Assembly (NCBI GenBank): GCA_903900265.1
Contig: CAIUMM010000040.1
Location: 19,912 to 83,911 of the forward strand
Reading direction: 5' to 3'
Source of the DNA: an uncultured Pseudomonadota bacterium
Lineage (GTDB): Bacteria > Myxococcota_A > UBA796 > SXON01
DNA: 64,000 bases
The notes under the pieces are model-generated. The model ran no database searches and was not told where the DNA came from. It saw only the letters and a list, made by a program, of their open reading frames with translations. The stretch's first letter is position 1, and each line of letters opens with the position of its first letter. The position numbers and the translations under genes are program-made. This document shows, one piece after another, positions 17,811 to 25,990 of this stretch.

Positions 17811-18791
17811 TTGCTGCTTGGGTCCGGCTGCAAAGGCTGCCATGACGACGCGTGCGTCCCCGAAGGCGAGATCGCGTGCGACGGCATCGATCAGGACTGC
17901 GACGGAGCGGACGATTGCACCGTCTACGCCCGTCGCCCCGACGCGACGCTATACGGTGGGCTGGCGGATGAGGGCTACGGCGCGGCGCTGGCGTGGAAGG
18001 ACGGCCAGCTTTGGGTAGGCGCTCCCTTCGACCCGGGCGGCGGGCGCTTGTACCTTGAGGACGCGCTTTCCAGAGCTGGAGGTCCTTTTCTGGGGACAGC
18101 CCTGCTGGCCACGTCCGATGGCGTGCTCGTCGGCGGAGACGGGCGCGTAGAGGACACTGTCGGGGTTGTACGTCTCGAGAGCGCCGAAGGGGTTGGCGGC
18201 ATCCTCGTCGGCGAAGGTGCCCGATGGGCGACGCGCACCCGCAGCGGGGCGCTTTGGAGCGACGGCAACGCGCTCGATCTCGGCGGTTGTCCGGACAGCC
18301 TCGCGGTTCGGGACGGAGAGATCGTCGCTGGCTTTGCGTTTGGAGACACCTCGCTGATCGCCGGAGCGACGCGCGTCGCCCGCGTCGAAGGCGCGCAAGA
18401 CGAAGCCGGCTGGGCGCTGGTGAGCGCGGATGTAGACGGTGACGGCGCCACGGAGTGGATCGTCGGGGCGCCGGCCGCGAATCGCGTCGATATCCTCGAC
18501 GGCGAGACCTTCGCGTGGCGCGCGAGCTGGTCGGGAACTGGGCGCTTCGGAAGCGCGCTCGCGACCGATGGGAGACGAGTTTTTGTAGGTTCGCCGATGG
18601 CGGGCACGGACGCACAGGGCGCGACGTCGGTGTGTAGCGGCACCGCCAACACGGCGTGCACCGTGCTGGAGTACGGCACGAATGCACAGGACCAACTTGG
18701 ATTTTCGATGCTTTATGCCAACGAAAACCTCTACGCTGGCGCGCCGGGCGGGCCCGGCACCGCAGGGTACGTCCGCGTAAGCAGCCCGTGA
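17811..18791 (+). CDS. MopE-motif / FG-GAP repeat lipoprotein
   Basis: At least 326 residues, probably secreted. The N-terminus has LLLLGSGC, a rough lipobox, then a Cys-rich head with the MopE-type motif CDGIDQDCDGADDC, a putative metal-binding sequence common in myxobacterial surface proteins. The rest has integrin-like FG-GAP units (DVDGDGATEWIVGAP; GRRVFVGSPMAG) that should form a calcium-binding propeller. TTG at 17811 is the nearest recognised start, but it falls inside the hydrophobic signal segment; in-frame CTG codons at 17778 or 17766, or ATT at 17760, would give a full signal peptide and overlap or abut the BMC gene stop. A start at one of these non-standard codons is likely. It overlaps the next gene's GTG. 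Confidence 0.7.
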   Translation: MLLGSGCKGCHDDACVPEGEIACDGIDQDCDGADDCTVYARRPDATLYGGLADEGYGAALAWKDGQLWVGAPFDPGGGRLYLEDALSRAGGPFLGTALLATSDGVLVGGDGRVEDTVGVVRLESAEGVGGILVGEGARWATRTRSGALWSDGNALDLGGCPDSLAVRDGEIVAGFAFGDTSLIAGATRVARVEGAQDEAGWALVSADVDGDGATEWIVGAPAANRVDILDGETFAWRASWSGTGRFGSALATDGRRVFVGSPMAGTDAQGATSVCSGTANTACTVLEYGTNAQDQLGFSMLYANENLYAGAPGGPGTAGYVRVSSP

Positions 18792-19444
18792 TCCTCGGGC
18801 GCTCGATGCTGTTGCCCGGACTGCGCGGCGACGAGCGGGAGTTTGAGGGCCTGCGCGCGCTGCTCCCCGAGGCCACGCCGATCGCGCTACCCGCGAAAGC
18901 GCACGATCGCTTCGACGCGATCATCGAGGCGATTCTAAAGGCTCAACGCGACGAGATTGCCGCAGCGGACACGCTGCTCGGCGCGAGCTTCGGGGGTCTT
19001 GTGGCCCGCGCGCTCGTGGCGGGCGGCTATACTCGGGCCCGCCTCGTGCTGATCGGAACCCTGCCCCACCCCACACCGCCGTCGGCGGCGAGCCGGTGCG
19101 GGATCACCGGTCGCCTTGTGCCGTTGCTGCCCGAGTCGCTCTACGGTCGCCTGTACGCGCGCCGCGCAGCCAGCGAATGGCGGCAGGACACGGACGACGC
19201 CTGGCCAGCAGCGCTCCCCTCGCCTGCGGTGATCGGGGCGCGGCTACGGGCGATCGCCCGCTGGGGCCTCCCGCCGTTGCCGCCCGGTACGGTCGTAGCG
19301 TGGGGGACCGAGGACCGCTTTGTGACCTGGGACGCGGCTGCGGTTCGCGCGTGGGGCGGGATCCCGCTGCCCCTCCCCGCCGGTCACCGTCCCCATCTTC
19401 GCGACCCGCAGGGCCTGATCGCTGCGCTCTCGCAGGTGGAATGA
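18788..19444 (+). CDS. Small alpha/beta-hydrolase
   Basis: 218 residues of the alpha/beta-hydrolase fold. Near the start is LLPGLRGDEREF (oxyanion strand), followed by the nucleophile elbow G-A-S-F-G-G near residue 72, AWGTEDRFV with the likely acid near 178, and GHRPHL with the catalytic His near 200. The triad therefore looks complete. No lid domain or signal peptide is visible, so it is a small cytoplasmic esterase-like enzyme of unknown substrate. The start is GTG at 18788, overlapping the TGA of the FG-GAP gene (GTGA), so the two are translationally coupled. It converges on the CotH gene with a 31-base gap. Confidence 0.75.
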   Translation: MILGRSMLLPGLRGDEREFEGLRALLPEATPIALPAKAHDRFDAIIEAILKAQRDEIAAADTLLGASFGGLVARALVAGGYTRARLVLIGTLPHPTPPSAASRCGITGRLVPLLPESLYGRLYARRAASEWRQDTDDAWPAALPSPAVIGARLRAIARWGLPPLPPGTVVAWGTEDRFVTWDAAAVRAWGGIPLPLPAGHRPHLRDPQGLIAALSQVE

Positions 19445-19475
19445 GCGCCCGTTTCGATTGCGCGGTCAAACGCGG

Positions 19476-21086
19476 TCAGGGCGTCTGGCGATCCATGTAA
19501 TCCCAGCGATCTGCGAGGAATTCGCGCACGTAGGCGACCTCGCCGTCGTAGTCACGAACGTCACCCGTCCAACCCCAGTAGCTATCGAACTGCGGCTCCC
19601 ATTTGGCCCAGTCGCGACGGGAAGCGGCGTCGATGTTGCGGACGTTGGAATCAAAAGTGGCGATCAACAAGGCTTTGGACCACGGCCCATCCAGCGCAGC
19701 CCGCAAATGGGCGTTCATCTGCGCGGCTAGCGTCGGATTCGCGAAGGCTCGCTCAAAAAACAGATTGTTGCCGGTGAAGTCCTCGCGGTCATTGGCTGCG
19801 ACGTCGATGGTCTGCCAATCCTGACCGAGCGAGTGGTTGAAGTCCCACGGGGTGTACCGCCAGACCCCAGCAGAATCTAAGGGGTCGTGGTACAAGTAGC
19901 TGTTTTTACCCGCAGAGTCCGCACCATCGACAAAGCGTACAAAGGCCCACCAGTTCATGAAGTCATCGCGGGAGATCCACGTGTCGAGCTCGCTCTCGAA
20001 GGTGGCATCCTCGGAGAGCGCCATGAAGCCGACGAGGTCGTCGAGGTCCGACCAATCGTCGTCCCCCGCCTTCTTCTCGTAGCCCTGATGCAGCGAGCTT
20101 TTTCGCCTTCCGTTGTAGCTAAGGGCAAAGTTCGCGGAGTGGTCCACCGCTTTGTACAGGTTGGCGTCCTCTCGGCCCCCGTTGTCCTCCCACCACTCCC
20201 CGTCGATGTGGTCGGTGATCAGCTGCAGGCCTTCATAGGCGCCGTTGATGAACAACGCTGCCATGGCGGTCTGGAAGACGGGATGGGTGTCCGACATCGA
20301 CGACCACAGGTCGTAGCAGAGCTTCTGACGAATGTAGGTGTTGTCGTCGAAGGTACTGGTAATGTTCAGGTTTCTCCGCTTGGTCCACCCTGGAGCGTCG
20401 AACTTGTCGTCTTTGTCGAAGGAGAGGACAAAGCTGTGCTTGGGGTAGTAGGCCGACGAAGCGCCGCGGTACTGAACGCCGATCGCGTAGCGGTGTCCGA
20501 GCCAGACGAGGCTGCTGGCGACATCGCTGTCGTAGTTGGTGTCGGGGGGAACCTCGAGGTGCAGCACCGGCACGCCCAGCTCGTAGGTGTACGTCATGGG
20601 ATCCACCTGCACATTCGCCGTGTTGTTCCATGCGTCCGCAACCCAAACCGTACCGGTGGCCTCGACGCTCGCCGCGTCGCGCACCGCGAGGAAATGCACG
20701 TCATACTGTCCGCCGGCGTCGAGCCCCGGCGTCCACGTCAAGGTCGAACCGGACCATTCCGCTCCCGCGGGGAGATTGACGGGCGTCACCTGCGCCGCGC
20801 TGTCCTCCTCACACGCGACGGTCCACGAGAGCGCCTCGCCCTCCGTCGCAAACACCGCGGCGACGTCGGCATCTTCCGCGCTTCCAAGCGGCGAGGCCGA
20901 GACGGTGACCAACGTACACGCGGTGACCGGCACGTTTGGCACCGAATCCAAGGGCTCGGGCGCGGAGTCTACGGCCGAGTCGGGCACGGCAGGCGAGCGA
21001 CCGGGCTCGGGCACCGCGGGCTGGCACCCCGGGAGCAGGACGGCGAGCGCACAGGCACCGCCAAGCCGGGTGTTTATCGAGCGCAT
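19476..21086 (-). CDS. CotH-family kinase-like lipoprotein
   Basis: 536 residues, beginning with a signal peptide and lipobox (VLLPGCQP). After a beta-rich head (putative-Ig-like, about 60-150), a CotH domain covers about 170-500: it has GVQYRGASSAYYPKHSFVLSF, KRRNLNITSTFDD, VLF-type INGAYEGLQLITDHI, LYKAVDHS and WRYTPWDFNHSLGQDW. CotH proteins are atypical secreted kinases first known from spore coats; the D in WDFNHS is the expected metal-binding residue. Its target on the cell surface is unknown. ATG at 21086 is preceded by GGTGGAGG, and the gene overlaps the upstream aminopeptidase gene by 13 bases. Confidence 0.85.
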   Translation of the reverse strand: MRSINTRLGGACALAVLLPGCQPAVPEPGRSPAVPDSAVDSAPEPLDSVPNVPVTACTLVTVSASPLGSAEDADVAAVFATEGEALSWTVACEEDSAAQVTPVNLPAGAEWSGSTLTWTPGLDAGGQYDVHFLAVRDAASVEATGTVWVADAWNNTANVQVDPMTYTYELGVPVLHLEVPPDTNYDSDVASSLVWLGHRYAIGVQYRGASSAYYPKHSFVLSFDKDDKFDAPGWTKRRNLNITSTFDDNTYIRQKLCYDLWSSMSDTHPVFQTAMAALFINGAYEGLQLITDHIDGEWWEDNGGREDANLYKAVDHSANFALSYNGRRKSSLHQGYEKKAGDDDWSDLDDLVGFMALSEDATFESELDTWISRDDFMNWWAFVRFVDGADSAGKNSYLYHDPLDSAGVWRYTPWDFNHSLGQDWQTIDVAANDREDFTGNNLFFERAFANPTLAAQMNAHLRAALDGPWSKALLIATFDSNVRNIDAASRRDWAKWEPQFDSYWGWTGDVRDYDGEVAYVREFLADRWDYMDRQTP

Positions 21087-22384
21087 GCGGCCTCCACCTC
21101 AGCGATGGTCTTGGGACACGCCGCGGTCAGCACCTCTGGCGATCCGGCGGTGATCAGCAGGTCATCTTCGATGCGCACGCCAATGCCGCGCAGCGCCTCG
21201 GGCGCGTCTTGGTCATCTGGCGGGATGTAGAGACCCGGCTCCACCGTCAAGACCTGCCCGGGGGCCAACGGCCGCGAGTAGAGCCCGACGTGGTAGGCGC
21301 CGGGGTCATGCACGTCGAGCCCCAGCCAATGGCCGGTGCCGTGCATGTAATACTTCCGATATCGCTCCTCGACGATCAGCTCGTCCACATCCCCATCGAG
21401 GAGCCCAAGCTCTACCATGCCTTCCGTGAGCACCCGCACCGCTGCGTCGTGCATGTCCCGGTAGGGCCTTCCCGCCGTCGCGCAGGCGATCGCCGCGTGT
21501 TGGGCCTCGAGGACGAGGTTGTAGACGTCGCGTTGAGATGTGGTGAACCTGCCGGACACCGGCCAGGTGCGGGTCACGTCTGCGGTGTAATAGTCGACCT
21601 CAGCGCCGGCATCGACGAGACAGAGCGAGCCCGGAGCGAGCTTGTCGCGGTTCTGGATGTAGTGCAGGATGCACGCGTTCGCGCCGCCGCCGACGATGGT
21701 CGTGTAGCCCGCGCCGGTGCCGCCGCGACGGCGAAAAGTATGGTCAATCGCGGCTTCCACCTCGTATTCAAAAGCGCCCGGCACGCCGGTCCGCATCGCC
21801 GCGATGTGCGCCTCGGCGGTGATCTCCGCCGCGCGCCGCAGCAGCGCCAGCTCTGCGTCGTCCTTGTGCAGCCGCAGCTCGCCAAGCAGCACCCGACTGT
21901 GCTCGATCTTCCACGGCAAGCAGAGGCCGTTCCGCAGCGAGGCGCGCGCGTTGTTCACCGCGCCGAACACCAGCCGGTCGTGATCCGGCTGCTCGCCGTA
22001 GGCATAGTGCAGCGTCGAGTAGCCCGCGACCAGCAACGGAAGCCGCATCGCCAGCTCCGAATACGGAAAAGCCAGATCGGCTCCAAAGCGCTCCCGGGCG
22101 CCCTCCACGCCCTCCCGACGACCGGTCCACGTCTCCCGCTCACGGTCTTTGGGCTGTACGAACAGCACGAATGGATGGTCGCTATCCGGAAGAAATAGAG
22201 CTGCGACCTCGGGATCCTCCCATCCTGTCAGGTAATGAAGATCGCTGTGCGGGCGATAGCGATACTCGCTGTCGGCGTTACGAGCCGCGTGTGGGACCCC
22301 GAAAACCAGGCTCGCAGCTTTGTTTTTCTCGCCGGAGTTCGCGAGGGCATCGAGGTAGCGGGCACGGCGTTGCGATCGGGGCAT
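21074..22384 (-). CDS. pepP: Xaa-Pro aminopeptidase (M24B)
   Basis: 436 residues with the aminopeptidase P N-terminal domain (about 1-170; includes SEYRYRPHSDLHYLTGW) and the pita-bread catalytic domain. Dimetal ligands are visible in order: D in LVDAGAEVDYY, D in TADVTRTWP, H in MHGTGHWLGLDVHD, E in TVEPGLYIP and E in GVRIEDDLL. It removes N-terminal residues that precede proline, in the cytoplasm. ATG at 22384 matches the usual N-terminus. It overlaps the CotH gene by 13 bases, so the two are probably cotranscribed, though no functional link is obvious. Confidence 0.92.
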   Translation of the reverse strand: MPRSQRRARYLDALANSGEKNKAASLVFGVPHAARNADSEYRYRPHSDLHYLTGWEDPEVAALFLPDSDHPFVLFVQPKDRERETWTGRREGVEGARERFGADLAFPYSELAMRLPLLVAGYSTLHYAYGEQPDHDRLVFGAVNNARASLRNGLCLPWKIEHSRVLLGELRLHKDDAELALLRRAAEITAEAHIAAMRTGVPGAFEYEVEAAIDHTFRRRGGTGAGYTTIVGGGANACILHYIQNRDKLAPGSLCLVDAGAEVDYYTADVTRTWPVSGRFTTSQRDVYNLVLEAQHAAIACATAGRPYRDMHDAAVRVLTEGMVELGLLDGDVDELIVEERYRKYYMHGTGHWLGLDVHDPGAYHVGLYSRPLAPGQVLTVEPGLYIPPDDQDAPEALRGIGVRIEDDLLITAGSPEVLTAACPKTIAEVEAACAR

Positions 22385-22401
22385 AAACGCAGGCTAACCG
22401 A

Positions 22402-22917
22402 TCACTCTGCAGCATCGGACGTAGGCTTGGGGGTGTCTGCGGGCCCGGGCAGCGCGGCCTCGGGCTTGAAATTCCAGCCGCCAAACGCAGCAGCCCATCC
22501 CAACACCGCGGCGAAGAACAGCAGCACGCACACCATCGCGTACGCGTTCGCACCGAGCCTCGCCGCAAACAACGCCGTCTGCGAATCCGACAACGCGCGT
22601 TCTAACCTTGTTCTCTCCTTGTTCTGGCGCTCGTACCAACGGCGCACATCGTCGATGCCCAGCGCACGCAGCTCGGCGACCGGATCCGGCTCAGGCACCT
22701 CCACGCCCATCGAGGCCAACCAAGCGCCGACTTCGGGAGCGAGCGGATGGTTTGGAAAGCGCCTGAGCGCGGCCCCCACCGCCTCTGGACGGCCGTCTTC
22801 GACCGACAACGCGTCGAAGAGATCGCTGGTGCCCGGCGCCTCCGTGAAGGCCTCAAGTCGAGCACAGAGGGCCGCTGCCGTCGGCGATGTATCCACAGCG
22901 GCGCCCCGAGAGCTCAA
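22402..22917 (-). CDS. Unknown protein with one C-terminal membrane segment
   Basis: 171 residues, not recognised. A helical, acidic N-terminal part of about 105 residues (DPVAELRALGIDDVRRWYERQNKERTRL split over two helices) is followed by a hydrophobic segment near 122-145 (AYAMVCVLLFFAAVLGW) and a Pro-rich tail, so it should sit in the inner membrane with its N-terminus in the cytoplasm. The start is uncertain: TTG at 22917 overlaps the upstream gene's TGA, and GTG at 22896 is an alternative; neither has a clear ribosome site. It is coupled to the secreted protein encoded just upstream. Confidence 0.6.
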   Translation of the reverse strand: MSSRGAAVDTSPTAAALCARLEAFTEAPGTSDLFDALSVEDGRPEAVGAALRRFPNHPLAPEVGAWLASMGVEVPEPDPVAELRALGIDDVRRWYERQNKERTRLERALSDSQTALFAARLGANAYAMVCVLLFFAAVLGWAAAFGGWNFKPEAALPGPADTPKPTSDAAE

Positions 22918-23774
22918 GTTTGCGGAACGAACAGCAGCCAGGTCAAGTGGGCCGGCGTGACCGAAGCGTGGACCGTTGCACCGTCGGAGATGCCCTTGCC
23001 AACTACGCCTTCGAGGTTGCCGTGGTAGTCCACCGCGTACACGTCATAGCTGCCGGCAGGCACGGTCGGGTCGGTGACGGTGACGTCAAAGGTGCCGGCG
23101 ACCTCGGTGCCCAAGGGTCCGAACGCGACAGCGATGGCGGCGGTCACGGGCCAGAACGCGCCGATGTGGTCCGCGCCGACGACGCCCACCGAGTACATGC
23201 CCGCGTCATAGCCGATAGGCACGGTCAGAATTGCAGGATCTACCGTCCATTCTACGGTGTCAAAGGTGTACGATCCCGACTGGGTGATCGAGGTAGGACC
23301 GGTCATCTTCGGCAGGAACAGCGGACTTGGAGCCGCCCAAGCCGCGCTCTGTTCGACGATCGCCTGCACACGAATACGGCCGTAGTCCTTGCCCTCGACC
23401 CCCTCGCCCACCACATCGAGCTTGTACTCGCCCGCGCCGAGGCCGGTGAAGCTGAAGTTCCCCGACGCGTCGGTTTGGGACTTGAAGCAGCTGGTGACGC
23501 ACGCCTGCACCTCGACATCCGCGCCCACCGGGCCATCCCACGCCACCACAGTTCCGGTGATGCTGGCATCGTCCGGCGGATCGGTGTCGGCGTCCGCGTC
23601 GGCATCGGTGTCGGCGTCGGTATCCGCGTCCGAATCGGTCGTGGCGGTGTCGTCCGTGGAGGTACCGGTGCAGCCAACGAGGCCCATTCCACCGAGCAGC
23701 AGCCCGGAGACCGGCAACACCAACGAGCACGTAGCAGCGGACAGACCAGCAAACAAAGCAGAATTCAGGCGCAT
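22914..23774 (-). CDS. Secreted lipoprotein with acidic D/T-rich linker and carboxypeptidase-like regulatory domain
   Basis: 286 residues. The signal peptide ends at a lipobox (GGMGLVGC). A linker of alternating Asp, Ala and Thr (about residues 42-70) spaces the mature domain from the membrane. Next comes a carboxypeptidase-regulatory-like beta domain (ASITGTVVAWDGPVGADVEV; GNFSFTGLGAGEYKLDV), then a second beta-rich region of unknown type. ATG at 23774 has GAGG six bases upstream, which decides the start against the longer frame. There is no enzyme signature; a surface-adhesion or structural role is plausible. It overlaps the next gene by four bases. Confidence 0.7.
   Translation of the reverse strand: MRLNSALFAGLSAATCSLVLPVSGLLLGGMGLVGCTGTSTDDTATTDSDADTDADTDADADADTDPPDDASITGTVVAWDGPVGADVEVQACVTSCFKSQTDASGNFSFTGLGAGEYKLDVVGEGVEGKDYGRIRVQAIVEQSAAWAAPSPLFLPKMTGPTSITQSGSYTFDTVEWTVDPAILTVPIGYDAGMYSVGVVGADHIGAFWPVTAAIAVAFGPLGTEVAGTFDVTVTDPTVPAGSYDVYAVDYHGNLEGVVGKGISDGATVHASVTPAHLTWLLFVPQT
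23581..23635 (-). repeat. Short repeats encoding the Asp-Ala/Asp-Thr linker
   Basis: GTCGGCGTC and GTATCC/GTCCGC-type hexamer and nonamer repeats on the plus strand encode the repeated DADTD linker of the lipoprotein on the minus strand. Simple-repeat slippage could vary the linker length. Confidence 0.55.
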
Positions 23775-23836
23775 GGAGAACCTCAGGGGAGCGAAGGAGC
23801 AGCGTAACGGGAAAGCACGATCGGCGATAGCAGATT

Positions 23837-24835
23837 TCAGCCCTTCAACAGCAGCTTCGACCGCGGATCGACGAGCAAGTAGATCACCCACACTGCGACG
23901 GGCAAGCCACCGAGACAGCACGGCGCAGGCACCATCCCCGCGGTCGCGAGCACGATCAGCGCCACCCGACCTACCGCGACGTTCTTCCGAAAGATCCAGC
24001 GACGATTGGAGGCCCGCAGCTCCCGCCCGAGCAGCAGCCACAGCATCGAAGTTCCGCCGCTCAGCACATCGAGCACCGTCTCCCAGCGGATGCCGCCGAG
24101 GGTGTAGGTCTGCCAGCTGTGCCAACTCAGCCCAGAGCACGCGGCCAACATCATCAGCGCCGCGACCACCCACGTCACCGTGCCCGCGGTGCGCAGCCGG
24201 TCGAGGTGCTGTTGGTGCGCGGCGTCCAGCCCCTGCGCGGACTCCGGCCCCAGGCGGTAGAACGGCTCCGCGCCCGCTCCGACGCCGATCGCGGCGCCCA
24301 GCGCGCGCCGATCCGCAGGCGCCGACGACCACCAGCCGGCAGCGGGCCCGTCACTCAGCGAGCGCCCCTGACGGTACAGGTTGGAGAGCCATCGCAGGAA
24401 GTCAGGATGGAGCGTATCGGCAGGATCATCGGGGTGTTCGGCCTTCTCCACGCGGCTGACCTCACCGCCCTGATCCACCCACTCCCCAAAAACCCGGTTT
24501 TGCTCTTGCACCGTCGCGAGGATGGTACCGGCGAGGGTGTCGTCCGATGGCAGGTTCGCACCGTCAAAAACGTAGCGGAACAGCGTCTCTGCGCAGCGAA
24601 CGGCGACGCGCTGCCCCTTCCCGGGGAGCACCTTGACGGTGTACACCCATCCGTCATCCATCGAGGACGCGGCGGCAGGAAAGCGCAGTAGGATTCCCCC
24701 GCTTTGACGGAGCAATTGCTCTACAGACAAGTCGCCCGCAGCGTTCCGGGACCGCGTGCCGTCGGGCACGCCAAGGTCTACGAAACCCCTCAGGAGGCGG
24801 GCGTAGGGTTCGTCAAATTGCGCGATGGCGGCCAT
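23837..24835 (-). CDS. Unknown multi-pass membrane protein
   Basis: 332 residues, not recognised. The first 205 residues are soluble and fairly charged. The C-terminal 115 residues contain three or four hydrophobic segments (TVTWVVAALMMLAACSGL near 218, a weak VLDVLSGGTSMLWLLLG near 250, VGRVALIVLATAGMVP near 285 and LPVAVWVIYLLV near 310). The topology suggests a cytoplasmic head and a small membrane domain. ATG at 24835 is the first start in frame. It lies in a run of small secreted and membrane genes on the same strand, with no motif that indicates an enzymatic activity. Confidence 0.6.
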   Translation of the reverse strand: MAAIAQFDEPYARLLRGFVDLGVPDGTRSRNAAGDLSVEQLLRQSGGILLRFPAAASSMDDGWVYTVKVLPGKGQRVAVRCAETLFRYVFDGANLPSDDTLAGTILATVQEQNRVFGEWVDQGGEVSRVEKAEHPDDPADTLHPDFLRWLSNLYRQGRSLSDGPAAGWWSSAPADRRALGAAIGVGAGAEPFYRLGPESAQGLDAAHQQHLDRLRTAGTVTWVVAALMMLAACSGLSWHSWQTYTLGGIRWETVLDVLSGGTSMLWLLLGRELRASNRRWIFRKNVAVGRVALIVLATAGMVPAPCCLGGLPVAVWVIYLLVDPRSKLLLKG

Positions 24836-24869
24836 GCGGCCGGTTTATCGCGCTACCGCCGACCCGACG

Positions 24870-25151
24870 TCAATCCTTGAAGATGGCGTCGAGGAATGGG
24901 AGTCCGTTTTCGTTCTCCCCGATGGCCTGCCCGCTCTGCAGCTTGCCAGCCAAAAGGTAAGCGTCGTACACAAAAACGCAGGCGGCGAGCGTGCCGAGGC
25001 CGCACGCGCACATCGAGACGGTCGTGATTCCTACCGCGATCGCCGCTTTCTTCTGCTGCCCGATCAGGAAATAGCCGAGCCCGCCGAAGATAAAGTTTGC
25101 TGCGGCGAGGAGCACCGGGTTCGCGTCGGGCTTGGTGATCATCTGACCCAT
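24870..25151 (-). CDS. Small TM2-like membrane protein
   Basis: 93 residues with two hydrophobic segments: ANFIFGGLGYFLIGQQKKAAI near residues 18-40, containing the turn G-G-L-G-Y-F, and VSMCACGLGTLAACVFVYDAY near 45-67. This order of an N-terminal charged tail, a glycine-rich first helix with a G-Q-x-x-K loop, and a second helix ending in D resembles the TM2 domain family. The role is unknown. It has a strong ribosome site, GGAGG, seven bases before ATG at 25151. Confidence 0.65.
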   Translation of the reverse strand: MGQMITKPDANPVLLAAANFIFGGLGYFLIGQQKKAAIAVGITTVSMCACGLGTLAACVFVYDAYLLAGKLQSGQAIGENENGLPFLDAIFKD

Positions 25152-25163
25152 GCGGGCCTCCGT

Positions 25164-25180
25164 CGGCTCAAGGCGAGCCG
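25164..25180 (-). other. Hairpin upstream of the TM2-like gene
   Basis: CGGCTC and GAGCCG form perfect six-base arms around a five-base loop (AAGGC) in the gap between the stop of the upstream lipoprotein gene and the TM2-like gene. It has no T-tract, so it may be a weak attenuator or may protect the upstream RNA end rather than act as a terminator. Confidence 0.35.
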
Positions 25181-25213
25181 CAAATTGCGAGAGATTAGCA
25201 GGCCAGTGCGGCT

Positions 25214-25990
25214 TTATTCTTGGTAAACGAACGTGGGGTAGATCGGCACCATCCCCCCATCTTCGGCGAGGTATTGGTAGATCGCCACATGGCGCGTGTC
25301 GTCGCCGTTGTCGTACTCGACGCTGGCTACGAGCCCGCCTGCGTCCACACCGAAGGCGGCGTACAGGCCATCGGTGCCCGTGCCGGTGGCTTCCGGATCA
25401 TACACGCCGGAGTCGTCATGGTAGCAGGCAGTGATCTCGGCGCCTTGTGCCGGGGTAATCACGATGTTGGCGTCGTCTTCAACCGGCATCGCGTCCACGT
25501 CAGAGACGTTCATCCACTTTCGCACCTCACCGACCACCGCTACGCCGCTGCCGGCCTCCCCGACGGTCTCCGCTCCCGGACAGCCCGCCCAATCCGCGCG
25601 CAGCGCGTCCGTCCAGTCCGCCGAGGCCACCCATGGAAATCCAGTCCCCGCGTCGAAGTCGAACAACCCGGCGTTGCCGGAGAACGCCGTCGGGACGTAC
25701 CCGCCCCCATCCGGTCCTTGAACCTGCACAAAGAAAGCGTCCCCGGCTGGAACAGCGGCCGTGAAGAAGCCACTCTCATCGGTGGTCGCCTCAGCAACGG
25801 TCACGCCGTCGCCGTCGAGGGTCTGCACCATCGCGCCGCCCACCACGCCGCCGATCCCCCCGGGGGAGTCGAACACCGTGCCCGACATCTGCACCTCGGA
25901 AGCCGGCATGCAGCCCGAGACCAACAGCATCGCCGTGAGTCCGCTCGCCCACACCCCACCGAGGCCCATAGAACCGTGCGTATCCGTCAT
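25214..25990 (-). CDS. Unknown secreted lipoprotein with carboxypeptidase-like regulatory beta-domain
   Basis: 258 residues with a signal peptide and lipobox (AMLLVSGC). A carboxypeptidase-regulatory-like module follows (QMSGTVFDSPGGIGG; TTDESGFFTAAVPAGDAFF), as in the neighbour at 22914. The C-terminal half (DANIVITPAQGAEITACYHDDSG; YDNGDDTRHVAIYQYL) is beta-rich and unassigned. ATG at 25990 has GGGAG four bases upstream, which sets the start against a longer frame. It overlaps the next gene upstream by four bases. It is probably cell-surface and non-enzymatic. Confidence 0.65.
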   Translation of the reverse strand: MTDTHGSMGLGGVWASGLTAMLLVSGCMPASEVQMSGTVFDSPGGIGGVVGGAMVQTLDGDGVTVAEATTDESGFFTAAVPAGDAFFVQVQGPDGGGYVPTAFSGNAGLFDFDAGTGFPWVASADWTDALRADWAGCPGAETVGEAGSGVAVVGEVRKWMNVSDVDAMPVEDDANIVITPAQGAEITACYHDDSGVYDPEATGTGTDGLYAAFGVDAGGLVASVEYDNGDDTRHVAIYQYLAEDGGMVPIYPTFVYQE

